Part shown: piece after piece, positions 1-12,389 of the stretch
Layout: each line of letters begins with the position of its first letter
Position numbering within the stretch: the stretch's first letter is position 1
Origin: Icerya purchasi
Taxonomy: Eukaryota; Arthropoda; Insecta; Hemiptera; Monophlebidae
NCBI GenBank assembly: GCA_039619475.1
Contig: CM077115.1
Coordinates: 414,788,557 to 414,852,556, forward strand
Direction: 5' to 3'
DNA length: 64,000 nucleotides
Program-made: the position numbers and the translations under genes
The notes under the pieces: generated by a model
Databases searched by the model: none
What the model saw: only the letters and a program-made list of their open reading frames with translations
What the model was told of the DNA's origin: nothing

Positions 1-462
1 CAAATTTTCAGACAAAATGCGATGTACCACACTTTTTGAAATGTTTACCACGTCTGTTAGATCGCGCACTTTCAGTCGTCGACGATCATCCAATACCGCT
101 TTGTGGATTTTCTTCACTCAGCTCGTACGGCCTCGTTTAAACTCTGCTACCCAATATTTTACTGTTGCAAACGAAGAAGCAGACTCTTCCACAGTAGAAT
201 CTAATTTAGCTTTTATATTAGTTGGGCTGAGACCATTCAAATAAAAGTATTGTATGACATAACGATGACCGATTTTTCCCATTTTACGAATTCACTGATA
301 ACATTCACTACTGATGGTTGCCAAACAAATAATAAACAACGTAGCGTCTTTAAAGTTGAAAAATACGCTTTATAGATTGTGTACCTTTTAACATAGTAAT
401 ATTTTTCAAACAACTACCGCCATCTCTAGGTCAGACCAGGTACTTCCAGGACCACCCTCGTA
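1..462 (-). mobile_element. Mariner transposon, 5' end, broken, continues past the window edge
   Basis: Read on the minus strand this is the first part of a mariner element: a terminal repeat beginning TACGAGGGTGGTCCTGGAAG (end near 462, next to a TA), an untranslated leader, then a transposase start at 282. The protein opens MGKIGHRYVIQYFYLNGLSP and shows the usual mariner helix-turn-helix landmarks TVKYWVAEFKRGRTS and VLDDRRLKVRDL. One in-frame TGA follows RTS, and about 15 residues normally found between RTS and the VLDDRRLKV block are missing, so this copy cannot make a working enzyme. The catalytic domain would lie beyond base 1. The family call rests on motifs and is firm; the subfamily is not decided. 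Confidence 0.85.
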
Positions 463-837
463 TATCGGCAAGGAAGAGAATGCAGCGAAAGATACCTTAA
501 TCACAGAATTCTTTAAAAACTAGTTAATGTAGCGTAAGTTAATATTCATGTTTATTTTTTTATAGGTCGATTTTCATTTTTTCATTTGATTTGCAATATT
601 TGAATTCCGGAGAATCCGGATTTTTTACTATCCGGACCGGCTGGCCAATTAATCCGGATAATCGCGAGTCAACTGTAGTTACTTAAATCTGTAATAATCT
701 GATTTTATGTAAGCTTATCTGTATGTAACCAAATGTTTATGTTATTTTTAAGTCTTCCTGAAGTTGCAACTCGGTATTATTAATATTTTTGAATACTGAT
801 ATTAGTGCTGTGTCATCTGCATAAGCAAAAATTTTCC
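463..837. other. AT-rich spacer, nothing recognised
   Basis: No supported gene or repeat. A short stretch near 610-665 carries several TCCGGA-type motifs but shows no further structure. Confidence 0.5.
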
Positions 838-1105
838 CGCGTTTTATTAGCCCCGTGGTTAATGTGTTTGGCTACCAAATCAGAGGTATCATGGATTTTC
901 GGGAATTGCTTCGTTCCGCATGCAAGACGCTCTCCGGTTGTTTACCCAATCTGAACTTGAATAGGGTAAAACAGAGAAATCTGGGAAAGTAAAGATGACC
1001 GAGAGCAAGAAACTGGCCCCGGCGTTCTCTTTAGATTCGTTAGGCTTAGTGCATTATGAACCTTAACTTTACACGTCATGGGACTTACTTTACTATTACA
1101 TTCCT
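838..1105 (+). mobile_element. tRNA-derived SINE, family 1, copy 1
   Basis: The head has an A-box-like AGCCCCGTGGTTAA followed by GGCTACCAAATCAGAGG. The body includes AGAGAAATCTGGGAAAGTAA (about 973-992) and TTAGGCTTAGT, and the end is GGGACTTA (1080-1087). The same blocks occur in the same order in the minus-strand copy at 43990-44276, which is why I call a dispersed family. The B box is decayed. Relative to the other copy, about 20 bases just before the terminal GGGACTTA are missing. It is non-coding and would have depended on a LINE for movement. Confidence 0.6.
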
Positions 1106-2930
1106 TATACGTATTGAAAACTATATTTAGGCCAGAACTGTTGTAACTACCGATAATGTTTGATCGGCAGTACGTATTTCATGTAAATAAGGGGACGTCG
1201 TCATACACATTGTTATTGCGTGAAATGTACGAAAAAACTTTTTAATTTTTTGTTTTAAGAGTGTTTTTTTCTTATCGAAAGTACCCGTTTGTCTATTTTT
1301 ACTTTTTTCCGATGTTACGAGAAAATTTCTCGCTTATTTTCTGTTTCCTAGCTTTCCCGGTTCCTGATGATTTTCTTGCAATACCTTGATGACCTTTCCA
1401 CGGAAATCATTTTAGGAATCGCTGACTTAAAGACATATTAAAGTGTTACTTTATAATTAACCGATTTCGCAAACTCTACGAAATTACTTTCTCTTTTCAT
1501 TCGCCGATGCTGCCGCTAATCTGATATTGGCGTGATAGTATGATTTGTGGCGCTGATGAAATTTTTGATGAATAAGTAAACGGCAAAGTAGCGTAATAAT
1601 GTCAAACTAGAAACGTAGCCTGTACAATTATTTCTTTTTTGAACGTAATCCGGTTCAAGTTCGGTTTCTGTTTCGAGTATTTTTTTTTTTTTTTTCAGTT
1701 TTCAATTCGCTTCTGAAACCATCCTTCTTTTTTATGAACATAATAAACAATACTTGTAGATAATTAAAGTAAGTATAAACGGAGGAGCAGACTGAACTAA
1801 ATTTGAACTTTTATGCGTTATTTTAGGTTGGTTAAAAAGCTTAGGAAGCAATTAAGCTAAATTAATAATTATAATATTAAAAGTCAAATGTAAAAATAAC
1901 GAAAAATTTAAAGTTAGAAAGTTTCGAAATTGATTGTTTAAATTAAGCGGCGAATTGCAAAAATTTAATTAAAAATAAACAAATAATAATAATAGTGGCA
2001 AATGCAATAAGATAATTTAGCCATCGATAATTTTAATATTGTTTCAAAATATATTTTATATGTTCGTAATTTATTAGCAGCAGCGAATTACAAAACATTT
2101 TATAAACTTTTAATATTTCGATTTTTATAGATAGAAAATTTGGAAAAAATCAAAGGATCAGTTTAATATTTCGAAAGTGTTTTTATTCTGCTAAAATTAA
2201 AATAGGCTATTGAATCGTTTACGAGAGAGATTCGTAAGATTCTCTTATTATCTAATTTTTTATTTCGGATTCGTCGAAAATGGCGTTCGATTTAATTTTA
2301 AACCGACAGCTTGGCGGTCATGTCATACGGCGGGGTTGTGTTAAAAAATATTCTCAATAATTTCCCACATGAAAACATGAAATAAAATGAGAGCTACGAA
2401 CTACTGTAAGAAATATGCATTTTTACAGTCGTAGCAGCAGGATGTTCGTATGGCGCGAAAAACGGAAAAATGAAGCAACTTAGAGATGTAATATAATACA
2501 ACGGAAAGCCAGTAGTAAATTGAAGATGGCGACGAAGTATCTAGGTGATATGATATAAAAATGCGGGTGACGGTGGGGGAACTGGCCAGCATTAATAGAG
2601 ACCTGTAACACCATCATGAAAATCTCAATTCCGCAATCTGTCCGTGTTCCACAAAACCTTCTTTACATTTGACCTCTGTGCATACACCACAGTTAATCTG
2701 CTAATCGAGATTTTATTCGAAAATGCGGCGAAGATCGTTATGCACGGATTTCATTAATTACGAATTGAACGTATTTATCAGAAACTTCGATCGAAGATTC
2801 ATCTTATTTAATGTTCATTTTAAAATTTATTCGAGTTACTTCCTACAATGATGTACGTTCCGTTTATCTTTAAAGACAATTTTCTGTTTTACTTTTTCCT
2901 ATTTATTTTGATTTTCAACACACACATATA
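1106..2930. other. AT-rich spacer, nothing recognised
   Basis: Contains a 17-bp poly-T run near 1680 and scattered short stop-rich frames. A frame of 63 codons on the minus strand at 2401-2592 has no recognisable motif. Confidence 0.5.
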
Positions 2931-3601
2931 TATATATTGTAACGGATTCGATACCTACAGCGCTATCTTTTAGCGGTGTTCGAATTATAAAAATATATTT
3001 CGTTGATTAAAATCATTTATTTCATTATTTATCGAACACTGCGTTTTATTCGACGTAATCGCGGATCGTAGTGGGTATCAGAGATGCTTATCGGCTAAAA
3101 TCGAAATTCCCGGGCACGGTCGAACGGACGACTGCGTCAGGTGAGACTGTGTGCGTGTGTATTGTAGGTAGCGGCCGATAGCGGTGAGTACTCTACGAGT
3201 CCGGGGCGAGTGCGCGTCGGGTAGCAGCAGAGCCGAGAACATTGAGCTGAGGGAAGTTTATGAAATCCGTAGTAGTCGCTTTAAAATACGTGTTATCCTT
3301 ACTAATAATATTATAAATGTGAAAGTAACTCTGTCTGTCTGTCTGTCTGTTACCTTTTCACGCTTAAACCGCTGAACCGATTTAGATGAAATTTTGTATG
3401 AAGATAGTTTGAGGTCAAGGAAAGAACATAGGATAGTTTTTATTCTGGAAATATTATATTAATTTTATTATTTCTTACGTATTCGTTCGTTAGTGTATGT
3501 TATTCTATTCAGCCAGATGTTTTTGTTCGGAAATTCTAAGAAACATCAGAACGCCAGAAATCGGTTTCGTTATGTAAACAAAATTACTAGCTAGCTTTTA
3601 T

Positions 3602-3759
3602 TAACGTGTTGTTCATCATCGATAGTCGCCATTCGTTCGTCCGTTCCTAGCTTAAAACGTGTTGTTCATCTTCGATAGTCGCCATTCGTTCGTCCGTTCC
3701 TAGCTTAAAGCGTGTTGTTCATCTTCGATAGTCGCCATTCGTTCGTCCGTTCCTAGCTT
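3602..3759 (+). repeat. Tandem repeat, 53-bp unit, three copies
   Basis: The block GTTGTTCATC begins at 3608, 3661 and 3714, a period of exactly 53. Each unit ends CCTAGCTT, which matches the reversed Helitron terminus that follows immediately. The repeat therefore probably arose from tandem copies of a Helitron end. Confidence 0.95.
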
Positions 3760-4636
3760 TTACTCGCGACGACATTGTCCGCAGAAAATTATTACTTCAA
3801 GTAAGCTGTTTCGACGTCAATATAAATATAAATGAAAGAGGTTTTATTATTAAGTCATAACGATAGTTATATAGGTACTTAGTGAGTAGGCCGGAGATTT
3901 CCTTAAAACATTTACATAAACGTATTATATTTTGATTTTAAAAAAAAAATTCTTATTATTTTTACTGTCAATATGCCTCGCAGGCGTAAATCTGATCTAG
4001 CGCGTAACTCTAACAGAGCTCGAGCTGCGAAAGTAGCTAGAACTGAGGAATCTCAAGAGCAGACACAGACCAGACAGATTTTAGATGCCGAGCGTCACTC
4101 CTCTCAAAAGGTTTCAGAGACCTTAGAACAGACTCAGGCACGGCAAGCTTTAGACGCTGAGTGTCACGCCTCTCAAAGGGCTGCCGAGATTATAAATGCG
4201 AAAGTAACTCTGTGTGTCTGTCTGTCTGTCTATCTGTTACCTTTTCACGCTTAAACCGCTTAACTGATTTTTTTACGACAAAGCTTTTCATTGTAATATA
4301 AAGGCCATCCATTTGAGATATATATATATATTTAAAATTAAATGAATATACACTGGCAACACAACGTCTGAAAAACGTTGTTTACAAAAATGTGTTGAAT
4401 TAAAATTTTACTACTGTAATTGTAAATAAACAAAAATAATTACATAAAAGTAAATAATAAAAAAAATATATAGAAGTAAATACCTAATAAAAAAAAAACA
4501 ATAATAATAAAAAAAAAAAAAAACCTATAGTTATAATTTAATAATAAAATCTCTTTCATTTATATTTGTTTTCACGTCGAAACAGCTTACTTGAAATAAT
4601 AATTCTCCGCGGACAACGTCACAGGTTAAAAGCTAG
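3753..4636. repeat. Inverted repeat inside the Helitron, arms about 112 bp
   Basis: Left arm 3753-3866 and right arm 4525-4636 are reverse complements with modest divergence. Shared landmarks include CTAGCTTTTA, TTGTCCGC, CAAGTAAGCTGTTTCGACGT and AAATGAAAGAG. Both arms are Helitron 3'-end sequence in opposite orientations. Confidence 0.85.
3973..4192 (+). pseudogene. Helitron Rep/helicase N-terminal fragment
   Basis: An open frame starts MPRRRKSDLARNSNRARAAK and continues with two near-identical 22-residue units built around EQTQTRQILDAERHSSQK and EQTQARQALDAECHASQR. A basic start followed by charged repeats rich in R, E, Q and A is how arthropod Helitron Rep proteins typically begin. After about 73 residues it runs straight into another Helitron 5' end at about 4190, so the zinc-finger, HUH endonuclease and helicase parts are absent. 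The frame itself is undamaged, but the protein is a short stub. Confidence 0.65.
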
Positions 4637-5050
4637 TATAGAAATATTCTTGAAAATTCGGCGGCGTTCGAATTAATTGATAAGGTACAGGGTAATTTCA
4701 GCGATTCGACTATGTCGTTTGGAATAGCCCATCGTGTACCGAAATCTTCGTGTGTGCATCTGGCACTATAATCCGATGGAGAATTAATTCATTGTTCAAT
4801 CAATAATGGTCGTTCGTTTAATTTTGTCGTAAGATCACGTCGTCGCCTGTATCTATTTTTACCCTAGTCATTGATAATTTCGGCATGCATTCATTATAGT
4901 TTGATCGAAATTTCGTTTTTTTTTGTGTAATTTTTACTAGTCTATACCGCATTTACTTTTTCGCTTACGCATTTATTATGCGGTTCCGTCGCTTTATTTG
5001 TGATTTTTTTTTGAATATATACGTTTTACAAAAAGTTTCATTTGGACACG

Positions 5051-5209
5051 TGGTGGGCCCGTGACATCTCCACCGGGGAAAACTCTACGCCTTCGAACGG
5101 CGGATTTCGCGAATTTTTTCATATAAATTTTTTCTCTTTTACCTCGTTAAAAGCCTAGAGCTCTGCTCGGCAGAGTGTCTATCCGGTGGTGGCAAGCCGC
5201 TCTTGCCAC
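5051..5209 (+). other. Primer-binding-like site followed by two perfect hairpins
   Basis: After the TGGTGGGCCCGTGACA site come CTCTGC-TCG-GCAGAG (5161-5175, 6-bp stem) and GTGGCAAG-CCGCT-CTTGCCAC (5189-5209, 8-bp stem). Closely spaced stable hairpins downstream of a primer site would suit a retroelement leader, but no coding domain confirms it. Confidence 0.3.
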
Positions 5210-5868
5210 TGGCGCCCGTTATTTTTGTTTATATTTTTTTTTTGTAATATTCAATTATATTGGAAAATTGATATTAAAGATCGGATTCGTATTAAATGGC
5301 GCTCCGAAAGAGGGAAAAGCCTCAATTTATATCAAAAGGACTCAAAGAAGTCGTAATTCACACGAAAGCCTGAATTCGTATCAATATATATATATACATA
5401 TATACCGATTTTTTAGGAAGACCAGGTATCCTTGCCACGGTATTTATTGGGAGGAAGAAAAACAGTAAGAAAACATACAATAACATCACATTTGCGTAAA
5501 GGCAGCTAATTCGATATTTTGTAGTTTAAACAACCGTGTTCAAATAAAAAGTAATTAGATTGGAAGCAAATAGATTACTGAAAAGTACGACGAGTTATAT
5601 AGCGTTGACCGTTATAGTTAAATGGAAAAAAGTTCAAAAATGAATCAGTTTAAAATGGAGAAACGATCGCCAAATAAAATGTTGAATGATTTTTCAATTT
5701 CTGAAGGAGGCATATATGAATCATATCGGTTATCGCCCGACTCTTTTGTACCACTACGGCGGACTGATTGGTGCGGAGGGGTGGAAATTTTAATGAGAAA
5801 TAATTTGGATATTATTATTATTATTATTATTATTATTGCAACAATGAAATGTAATTAATTTAAAGCGT
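5210..5868. other. Spacer with an (ATT)n run
   Basis: An (ATT)n microsatellite lies at about 5811-5836. Frames of 97 and 78 codons here have no recognisable motif and low-complexity composition. Confidence 0.5.
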
Positions 5869-5869
5869 T

Positions 5870-6521
5870 CTCCAACTTGTCACGCTTTCTTTCTCTTCTC
5901 GCGCTTGCAGATTGAGCATTCTCCTTGCTCTCCTGCCGTCATTGCCGTTCTTAAACGCCGTTTCACCGAAATTCATTTTGAATGGGTGCCATACTGAAAT
6001 TGAAGGCCAGAAATTAGCTGATTCGTTAGCCAGAACATGATCTACACAAGTTTTCACCCCCATAATCTATCAAATGTGATCGAGTAGACTTCTTCTTCCG
6101 TTTCTAATTTGCAGTCTCATTATCTCAACCCTACCCTCCGATTAATAATCCTCGGTTCGCTCGGATTATTAATAGTTTTTAGAATATCTTCCACGTCTGG
6201 ATTGCACACTTCCTTTTTCTTCTAAACCCTTTTGTTCTTTTCATTCTGACTCGCTCCCCATAATAGAAATCACACTTTCTTCGAATATCCTTTTCTTCAA
6301 TTAGAACGCTCCCTCTTTTTTACTCCTAAACATTTTCCAACACCGTACAACTCTCTCTTCGTTAATTCTTTCTCTACCTTCTTAATCCCTAGCCCACATT
6401 CTAACCGTCTCTCTAGATATATATTATATCGCTGATAAATTTAAAAATTACTGTGCTTTCTTTAACTGCACTTTAGGTTACTCTCTAGGTCCACGCTTCT
6501 TGTTGCGCGCCAACAAAAAAA
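5870..6521 (+). mobile_element. LINE relic, RNase H C-terminal part and 3' end (family 1)
   Basis: Translated plus-strand pieces give FEWVPY, then EIEGQKLADSLART, the final catalytic block of a LINE RNase H domain (usually a WVPxHxxIxGNExAD pattern). Downstream is RNHTFFEYPFLQLERSLF then PTPYN, which lines up with NHVFFECSSLSSERSLF then PTPYN in the copy at 63.2 kb. The element ends in an A-run near 6521 after GTTGCGCGCCAAC, again like the 63.9-kb copy. Several stops and frameshifts interrupt it. It is 5'-truncated: no reverse transcriptase precedes it. Confidence 0.7.
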
Positions 6522-9500
6522 AGTATAAATTATTTAATTTAGTTATCTTCTTCGGGTAGTCAAATCGGAATCTAGGTTATTATTGAAAATGCATAATAAT
6601 AATTCATTGAAAAATCATAATTTTCTATATCAGCGCTAAAAAGGTTCAGCTTTTTATTATCCGTTTAGTAGACAGTATTATTTGAGAAAATTAAGGCAAA
6701 GAAAAGCGGCTGGTATATATTACTTCGGAAACTTTAGTAATTTCTTGAATAAAGTTCGGTACTTTCAATTTAATCAAGTTTACATATACTAGAATATTTT
6801 AAAAAGTTACAATTTGGAACTTCGGTGTTTTTGAAAAGGTCTTCTAAAATAATTGCCTGGTAACTAACGTACAAAGTTATACTTGAGAAAATTCTTGCGC
6901 TGGTTAATGTGGAAAAAGTTATAATTGAGAAAGATCTCTTCTGGGTGCTATAGTATTTGACAGACAACGTGAGATTACCGTCGATAATAATTAAAATACT
7001 CAATTATTCCTTTATCGAGAAAAAAGTAGTGCATTTTAAACATACCTTGAAATAAAAAATAAGAAGCCTTGTATATAATGCTGATCAAATAATTCATCTT
7101 TTAAACTGATCACTAAAAAAAATTCATCTTAATACTCGTTTTTTTTTTTTAAATTTAACAGGGCTAGATGAAAATACGCAAATAAATATCGATAATAATT
7201 ACCGCGGAAATTAACGAAACATGTACTCCATGTTGAAACATACTTGCCGAGTCAATATGTACGTAGGAGTCTAAATAAAGTCTCGCAAATTTTTCCCCAC
7301 ACTCAGCCGTTACACATATCCACGTTAGATTCAATTTCCTCGTAACTTCCGGAAAACTAAAAAAAAAAAATGGTTAACATTTAATTACGGGTCTGCGGTT
7401 TTGGAACACTTGTAGAATTTTTTTCATCCGAATAATTTAATAAATATACCCTGAATTATATTTTTTTAAAGCTGAATAAAAATTCATGATTAGCGTTTCG
7501 TTGAAAATGAGCATTCTATGCTTTAATTAAAAAAACACAGATCATGTCGGCAGATTACAGAAAAATAATAGTACAGTGGAAGATGTCAGGAGAACTCGTA
7601 CTGACAAAGAATTCGCTAATGATATTAACGAATTATTGATTTTTGCCTTTTTATTATTTATTTATTTTTTACAAAAACTTTTTTGAAAGGAATAACGGAA
7701 GAAACACCCCAATGATAGACTGGGACTAGATTAAAATTACTTTAGCGTCATCTTCAGGCTTTTTATAAAACTATATTGAAGTGGTTTTTAACGTGTACAT
7801 ATAGATAGCGGTAGTATAATAAATATATCTTGCAAAACTTTGAATTATTTTGAAAAATTTATTTCAAGTTCGGTAATAAAGATTTTTCAGTTCTCGGTTA
7901 TTGAAACTAATTTTCCAAAAACGAAAAAAAAAAAAAAACCGGTACCGAAAATCTTTCATTAATATACATATACTATGTCAAACTGTTTAACAAAAAAATA
8001 ACATATATTCTTTTTCTTTTTGTAGTTAAATATTCACATTTAAACTGCATTTATTTTCCGTACTCCATTTAAAATTGAAACATTCTAATCCTTTTCCGTT
8101 TGCCATTTTGTGTTCTATTTTTCTTCCTCGATGCTCCTTATCTACTTTTCGATATTAATATTCGATTCCGTCTTTTTTTTTTTTTTCATTTTTTTGCGCC
8201 CTTATTTTTGTTGACAAAACGCACGAAAAAAAAAATATTTCAAATTATTAAAGCGAGAAAACGTAAATAAGAGCGACAACTCTTTTTATTAGGCATACAC
8301 GGTAGTTACACAAATATTTTACAAAAGTTTATCTATCAGAAAATGCCTAAAATGTCTCCTTTTCGGTCAATAAGTTAATATTACAGCCCTTATCCCAGCT
8401 ATGCCGTTAAATTATTTAAATTCGAAGTGAAACCATAAAATTCGACATTACCGTTAATTCTTTTTATAGTCAAAACTTGCCTGAAAATGTAAATTGTTTT
8501 TCTCCAACCGCCGTTAAAGAACTCTCTACACCTTAATTACACGGGCTAATTTATACAGATATTACTAAATTCAGCGGACCCGATGAAAACGTCGGAGCAG
8601 AATTTATGATACACAGTATTACGAAGCATTAAGGTTGCCTCAAAAAACTTTCATTTATATAGCTTCTAGCTACAGAGAAGGTATTAGAAGCAGAATTTGT
8701 ATTACATTCCAGAATAGTCGGAGTTTTCATTGTCACTTTAAAATAGCAACTTCTAATATAGTTGTCATCGAAATTTAAAAAAAAAAAAAAAGAAGAAGCT
8801 TTTCTCAACATTAAAAGGAATCATTAAGTTCTGCTGCAATTTTGGTCACCGTGTGGAATTTGACCGCGAGTGGAAGGGTTAATTTTATTGTAATTGAAGT
8901 TTTGAAGTCGGGTATTAAAATTTGCATTCATCCATTTCCCGGACCTTCTGGTTACAGTTGAAAAAGCCAGTAAAGCGAATAATTGGCCGAATTAAATATA
9001 TACCCAACCCAACAATCAGGGTTCTGAAGAATTTTATCTCTTTCATATTGATACCTTGGTTTTACCACTTTAATTTTCCATTTAATTTGATCTGTGGAGT
9101 TCTGACGTTTATGGACAGGTCGCACATCGGTTTCTACAGAGAATTCCATTTTGTTCTATGCGGCTTTCTAGAGTCAAAAAATTGTTGTACTATTTATTGC
9201 GTTCCGAATAGGGTGAAAAACACCGCGAAATCGAAAAATTCAAAGGATCAAATTTCCCCGAAATCATAACAATTTAAAGAAATAATAACATTAGCATCCT
9301 GCTAAAGGAATTTTTTGTTATATCTATCTGTAGTAGTTGATTAAAAAAGTTAATTAAACTTTGATGAATAACTAGGCAACATTTTTCAAAAAAAAAAAAA
9401 AAAAAAATCACCTGAAACAATAGAAAATTTATAAACTTCTTTTTCAGCAATAAGCTGCTATTTACGCGCAACATTAAATTACCCGCAGTAAAGGATAAAT

Positions 9501-11209
9501 GCAATTACTCTTACACTCACGAATAATTTCAGTGTAAACAGTTGGTCGAGAAAGTAGATGAAAATAAAACACCGAGATGGGATAGTATTTGGATTAAAGA
9601 TATATCTAATTAATAAGATTAATATCTATTTACTCCTTTTGATTAATACTAAAATTTTATTAACCACATCGTGAAAACGTTCAATATACCTCTCGAGAGA
9701 ACTAGAGGTGGGAATTATAAAAGCGGATATCACTTTTTTTAACAGAAAATTACGGGTCCATGACGTTAATTTCCTTAAATGTAAAGATTCTCGAATTTTA
9801 CGTTGCGCAATGTATCTGCGAAAAATTTCTTGAGGAAAATCATCTGAAATAAGCAGTTTCCGCTAGGGTCACTATCACGTTACCGCGAATATTGCATCTG
9901 CGAAAGGTAACGTATTTCTGGTTATCTTTATGACGCAGTGAAATGCGACCTATCAGTTGATAACTGAGAGCATGTAGGAATAATAGGAAAACATAATAAT
10001 CAGTTGGTTTATAAACTGCTCTTTAAGTAGGAAACAAAAGTTAAAATAAAAAAACATATAGTACAGAATCAACGATAAAACTTGGGGCAACTCCAATTCT
10101 GTTACTTATTCGAACTCAGTATTATTTTCGCAAGTAAAAAGTTAAACATTATTAATGTGCCTATACGACTTTACAAATTGCTACGAAGCAAAAAAAAAAG
10201 CAAAACATATACGAAACAGGACTTTTTTAAAAAAGATCTGGCGATAACATTGGAAAGTGAGTCCACATGACAAATGCATAATATAATAAGTGGATCAAAA
10301 TCGAATGTTTATTAGAATCCGAACTCTCAGAAAACTTCCTAAAAATAATTCTACATAGTGCTCTTTTCATTTTTTTGCAACAGCACACAATTTAGCTATG
10401 ATCTCCTTAATTTGCTCTTAACGAATGTGTTACGATATGTAACGGATTTACTTTCCGAGGTCCCTATTCCGGGAGCCGCTTGATATGAATTTCGACCCAC
10501 TATAAACTTCAGCGATACAAGACTTGATAAAAAATTTCAGTTCTTCCACTAGATCCGGGTCTTCTCGGACCGAGGAGTCTTTTGGCCGGAAAGTTTGTTT
10601 GCTTCATTATTCTTTTTCTTCCCTTTTCCCCCCCCCCCCTTTTTTTTTTCTTTCTTTTTACAGATACCCTTAGGGCGTCAGTGATAATTCCGGTGCCACA
10701 CCTCGGATAATTCGTTCTGTAACGCAAATTCGAATAGAAGAAGAAAGGAGATTGCGCGCTGATCATGAGCCACGTGGGACCACATGTTCAGTCGAAACGA
10801 AAATCACAGTTAACACATATATACATACTTCCCGGGCTAGAGTAAAATTTTACACAAAACAAACACGAATTCTATGGAACTCCGTATAAGCGAATAAAAA
10901 CTTTTACAGAAGATTTCAGAAAAAAAAAAAAAAATTACAAAAACAAAAGGACCATTCAACAATTTCGTATAAACGGCAACTAGAATACTGAACATAACAC
11001 GCTGGACCAAACGAATAAACAATGATCATCGAAAACCGCAACATCATTACAAGATCTGTTCGAGATTAACTGTAAAATTAACGGTAAAACATCGAATTAA
11101 TTACTACAAAAGGCTATGTGCCTATCAGTCGATCGAATGATCGCACCCATATACTCTAATAACTCTCACGACTCACGCTGCCGGACAGACGCTACCCTGT
11201 TGCCGCAGG

Positions 11210-11240
<31 letters not shown>

Positions 11241-12389
11241 GGCATTTACGTAGCCCTCAACTCTACATTTGCCGAAACTCCGGCAAAAAACCGGAATTTA
11301 CATTTTCTGCCGTGTAAGTGTCCCGGACCTTATTGCCGGACGACAATGAACAGTAGGATGATGCCGAGAGATCGAAAATGAATGATTTTAATCGGAGAGT
11401 AAAGATAAAATACCGGATCCGTATCAAAGGTTAGTCATTATAAGTAGCTTGGAGTGGTTACTGGTAATGCTATTTTAAAATAATATAATACTTAAATAGC
11501 AAAACAAACAACAAATTTCGTTACTGTGTTATTCGTATGTCAAAAAAAAATTAAAAAGAAAATTATTAATAGAAGTTAATTTATTTACAATACGATATAA
11601 TCGGTATTTTTTAATTTTTATGCGGTTTTTCATTTTAAACAATTTTTACGGAACGAAATTTGTACACATAATATTACTTTTTTACTTATATTCAATTTTT
11701 TTTTTTTTTTTTTGAATTAATTTCTCTGTAACAGATAGCACTAAGAATGTAGACTAGAGTGAATCATTACTAGTAACTATCGTTTTTCAAGTATCTGGGT
11801 GCGTCTCTGAATGCATATACGCTTCTCCTTGTATACAGAAGCGATTTATGTTATTTCCGCTCTCCCGCGGTTCGTAAAACAGCACGCCGCCAAAAACAGA
11901 TCTTTTGACTCATTAACTGCAACTGAACAAAACTCAAGAAGTAAAAACCGTTTATATTTTCTTGATTAAGTAGAAACTTCCATTTTGGATGTTCTCAAAA
12001 CGTGATGGTAAGAATTGTTTTATATTAAGTGCAACATCAATACGACCATATGTGACGCCATCAATCATTGGCTTGCCTCGCACTATCCATTTTATCCCGC
12101 TTGGAATTCGAAATCCGAATTTTTATTCTTTTCTACGTTTTTCTTTTCTATTATTTTTATTTATTTACTTATTTATACATATTTCTTTTTTTTTGAAAAA
12201 TCTGAATTTCAAGCCAAACAAGGAATATTTGCTTTCTTATGTAAACTTCACGGAAAAGAAAGAAAAATCCGAATGTCGTGGGATCGTAACCTTTTTGTTT
12301 ACGCTGTATTTTAATTCCCACCATTTTTCGGTTTACAGTTATTTACTTTTTAATTTGGAATGTGATCGAATCAACAAATAATGAAATCG
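6522..12389. other. Long AT-rich stretch without a recognised gene
   Basis: No transposon or gene motif found. A 115-codon frame at 8922-9269 (+) starts from a chance ATG and has no known motif. At 10438 a TGTAACGGATT resembles an LTR start but no element follows. A C/T tract ending TTTTTACAG (10663) looks like a splice acceptor, but the only long frame after it is stop-bounded. The segment 11265-11345 is rich in GCCGG repeats. Poly-T/A runs occur near 9390, 10640 and 11700. Confidence 0.45.
11210..11237. repeat. (AC)n microsatellite
   Basis: About 14 AC units without interruption. Confidence 0.95.

Larger units (their letters stand above)
3296..4637 (+). mobile_element. Composite Helitron relic
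   Basis: The start TCCTTACTAATAATATTATA, then TGTGAAAGTAACT, a CTGT tetranucleotide run and TTACCTTTTCACGCTTAAAC is the standard 5' end of arthropod Helitrons (TC start, A before it). The 3' end is CTAGT (4633-4637) followed by A. A second copy of the 5' motif lies inside at about 4190-4260, and an opposite-facing copy of the 3' end lies at 3753-3866. At least two insertions are therefore merged here. Between them sits a fragment of the Helitron Rep protein. No rolling-circle or helicase domain remains, so this is a dead, non-autonomous assembly. Confidence 0.75.
2938..5066 (+). mobile_element. Possible LTR of a retrotransposon, split by a Helitron
   Basis: A TG-start (TGTAACGGATTCG at 2938) directly follows a microsatellite. 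It opens a GC-richer block to 3295 that resumes after the Helitron at 4638. At 5051-5066 lies TGGTGGGCCCGTGACA, which has the form of a tRNA-complementary primer binding site (it starts TGG, matching a tRNA CCA end). If the interpretation is right, the LTR would end just before this site. I see no gag or pol frame downstream and no second LTR, so this stays tentative. Confidence 0.25.

Noticed and set aside
8922..9269. 115-codon frame, one of the longer ones
   Set aside because: No motif, no codon signal, and a 65-codon frame on the opposite strand overlaps it.
10438..10560. Second LTR starting TGTAACGGATT
   Set aside because: Only the first 11 bases match the block at 2938; the sequence after that differs completely.
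10630..10870. Splice acceptor followed by a coding exon
   Set aside because: The pyrimidine tract and CAG are good, but the 70-codon frame after it begins right after an in-frame TAG, and no donor or motif supports it.
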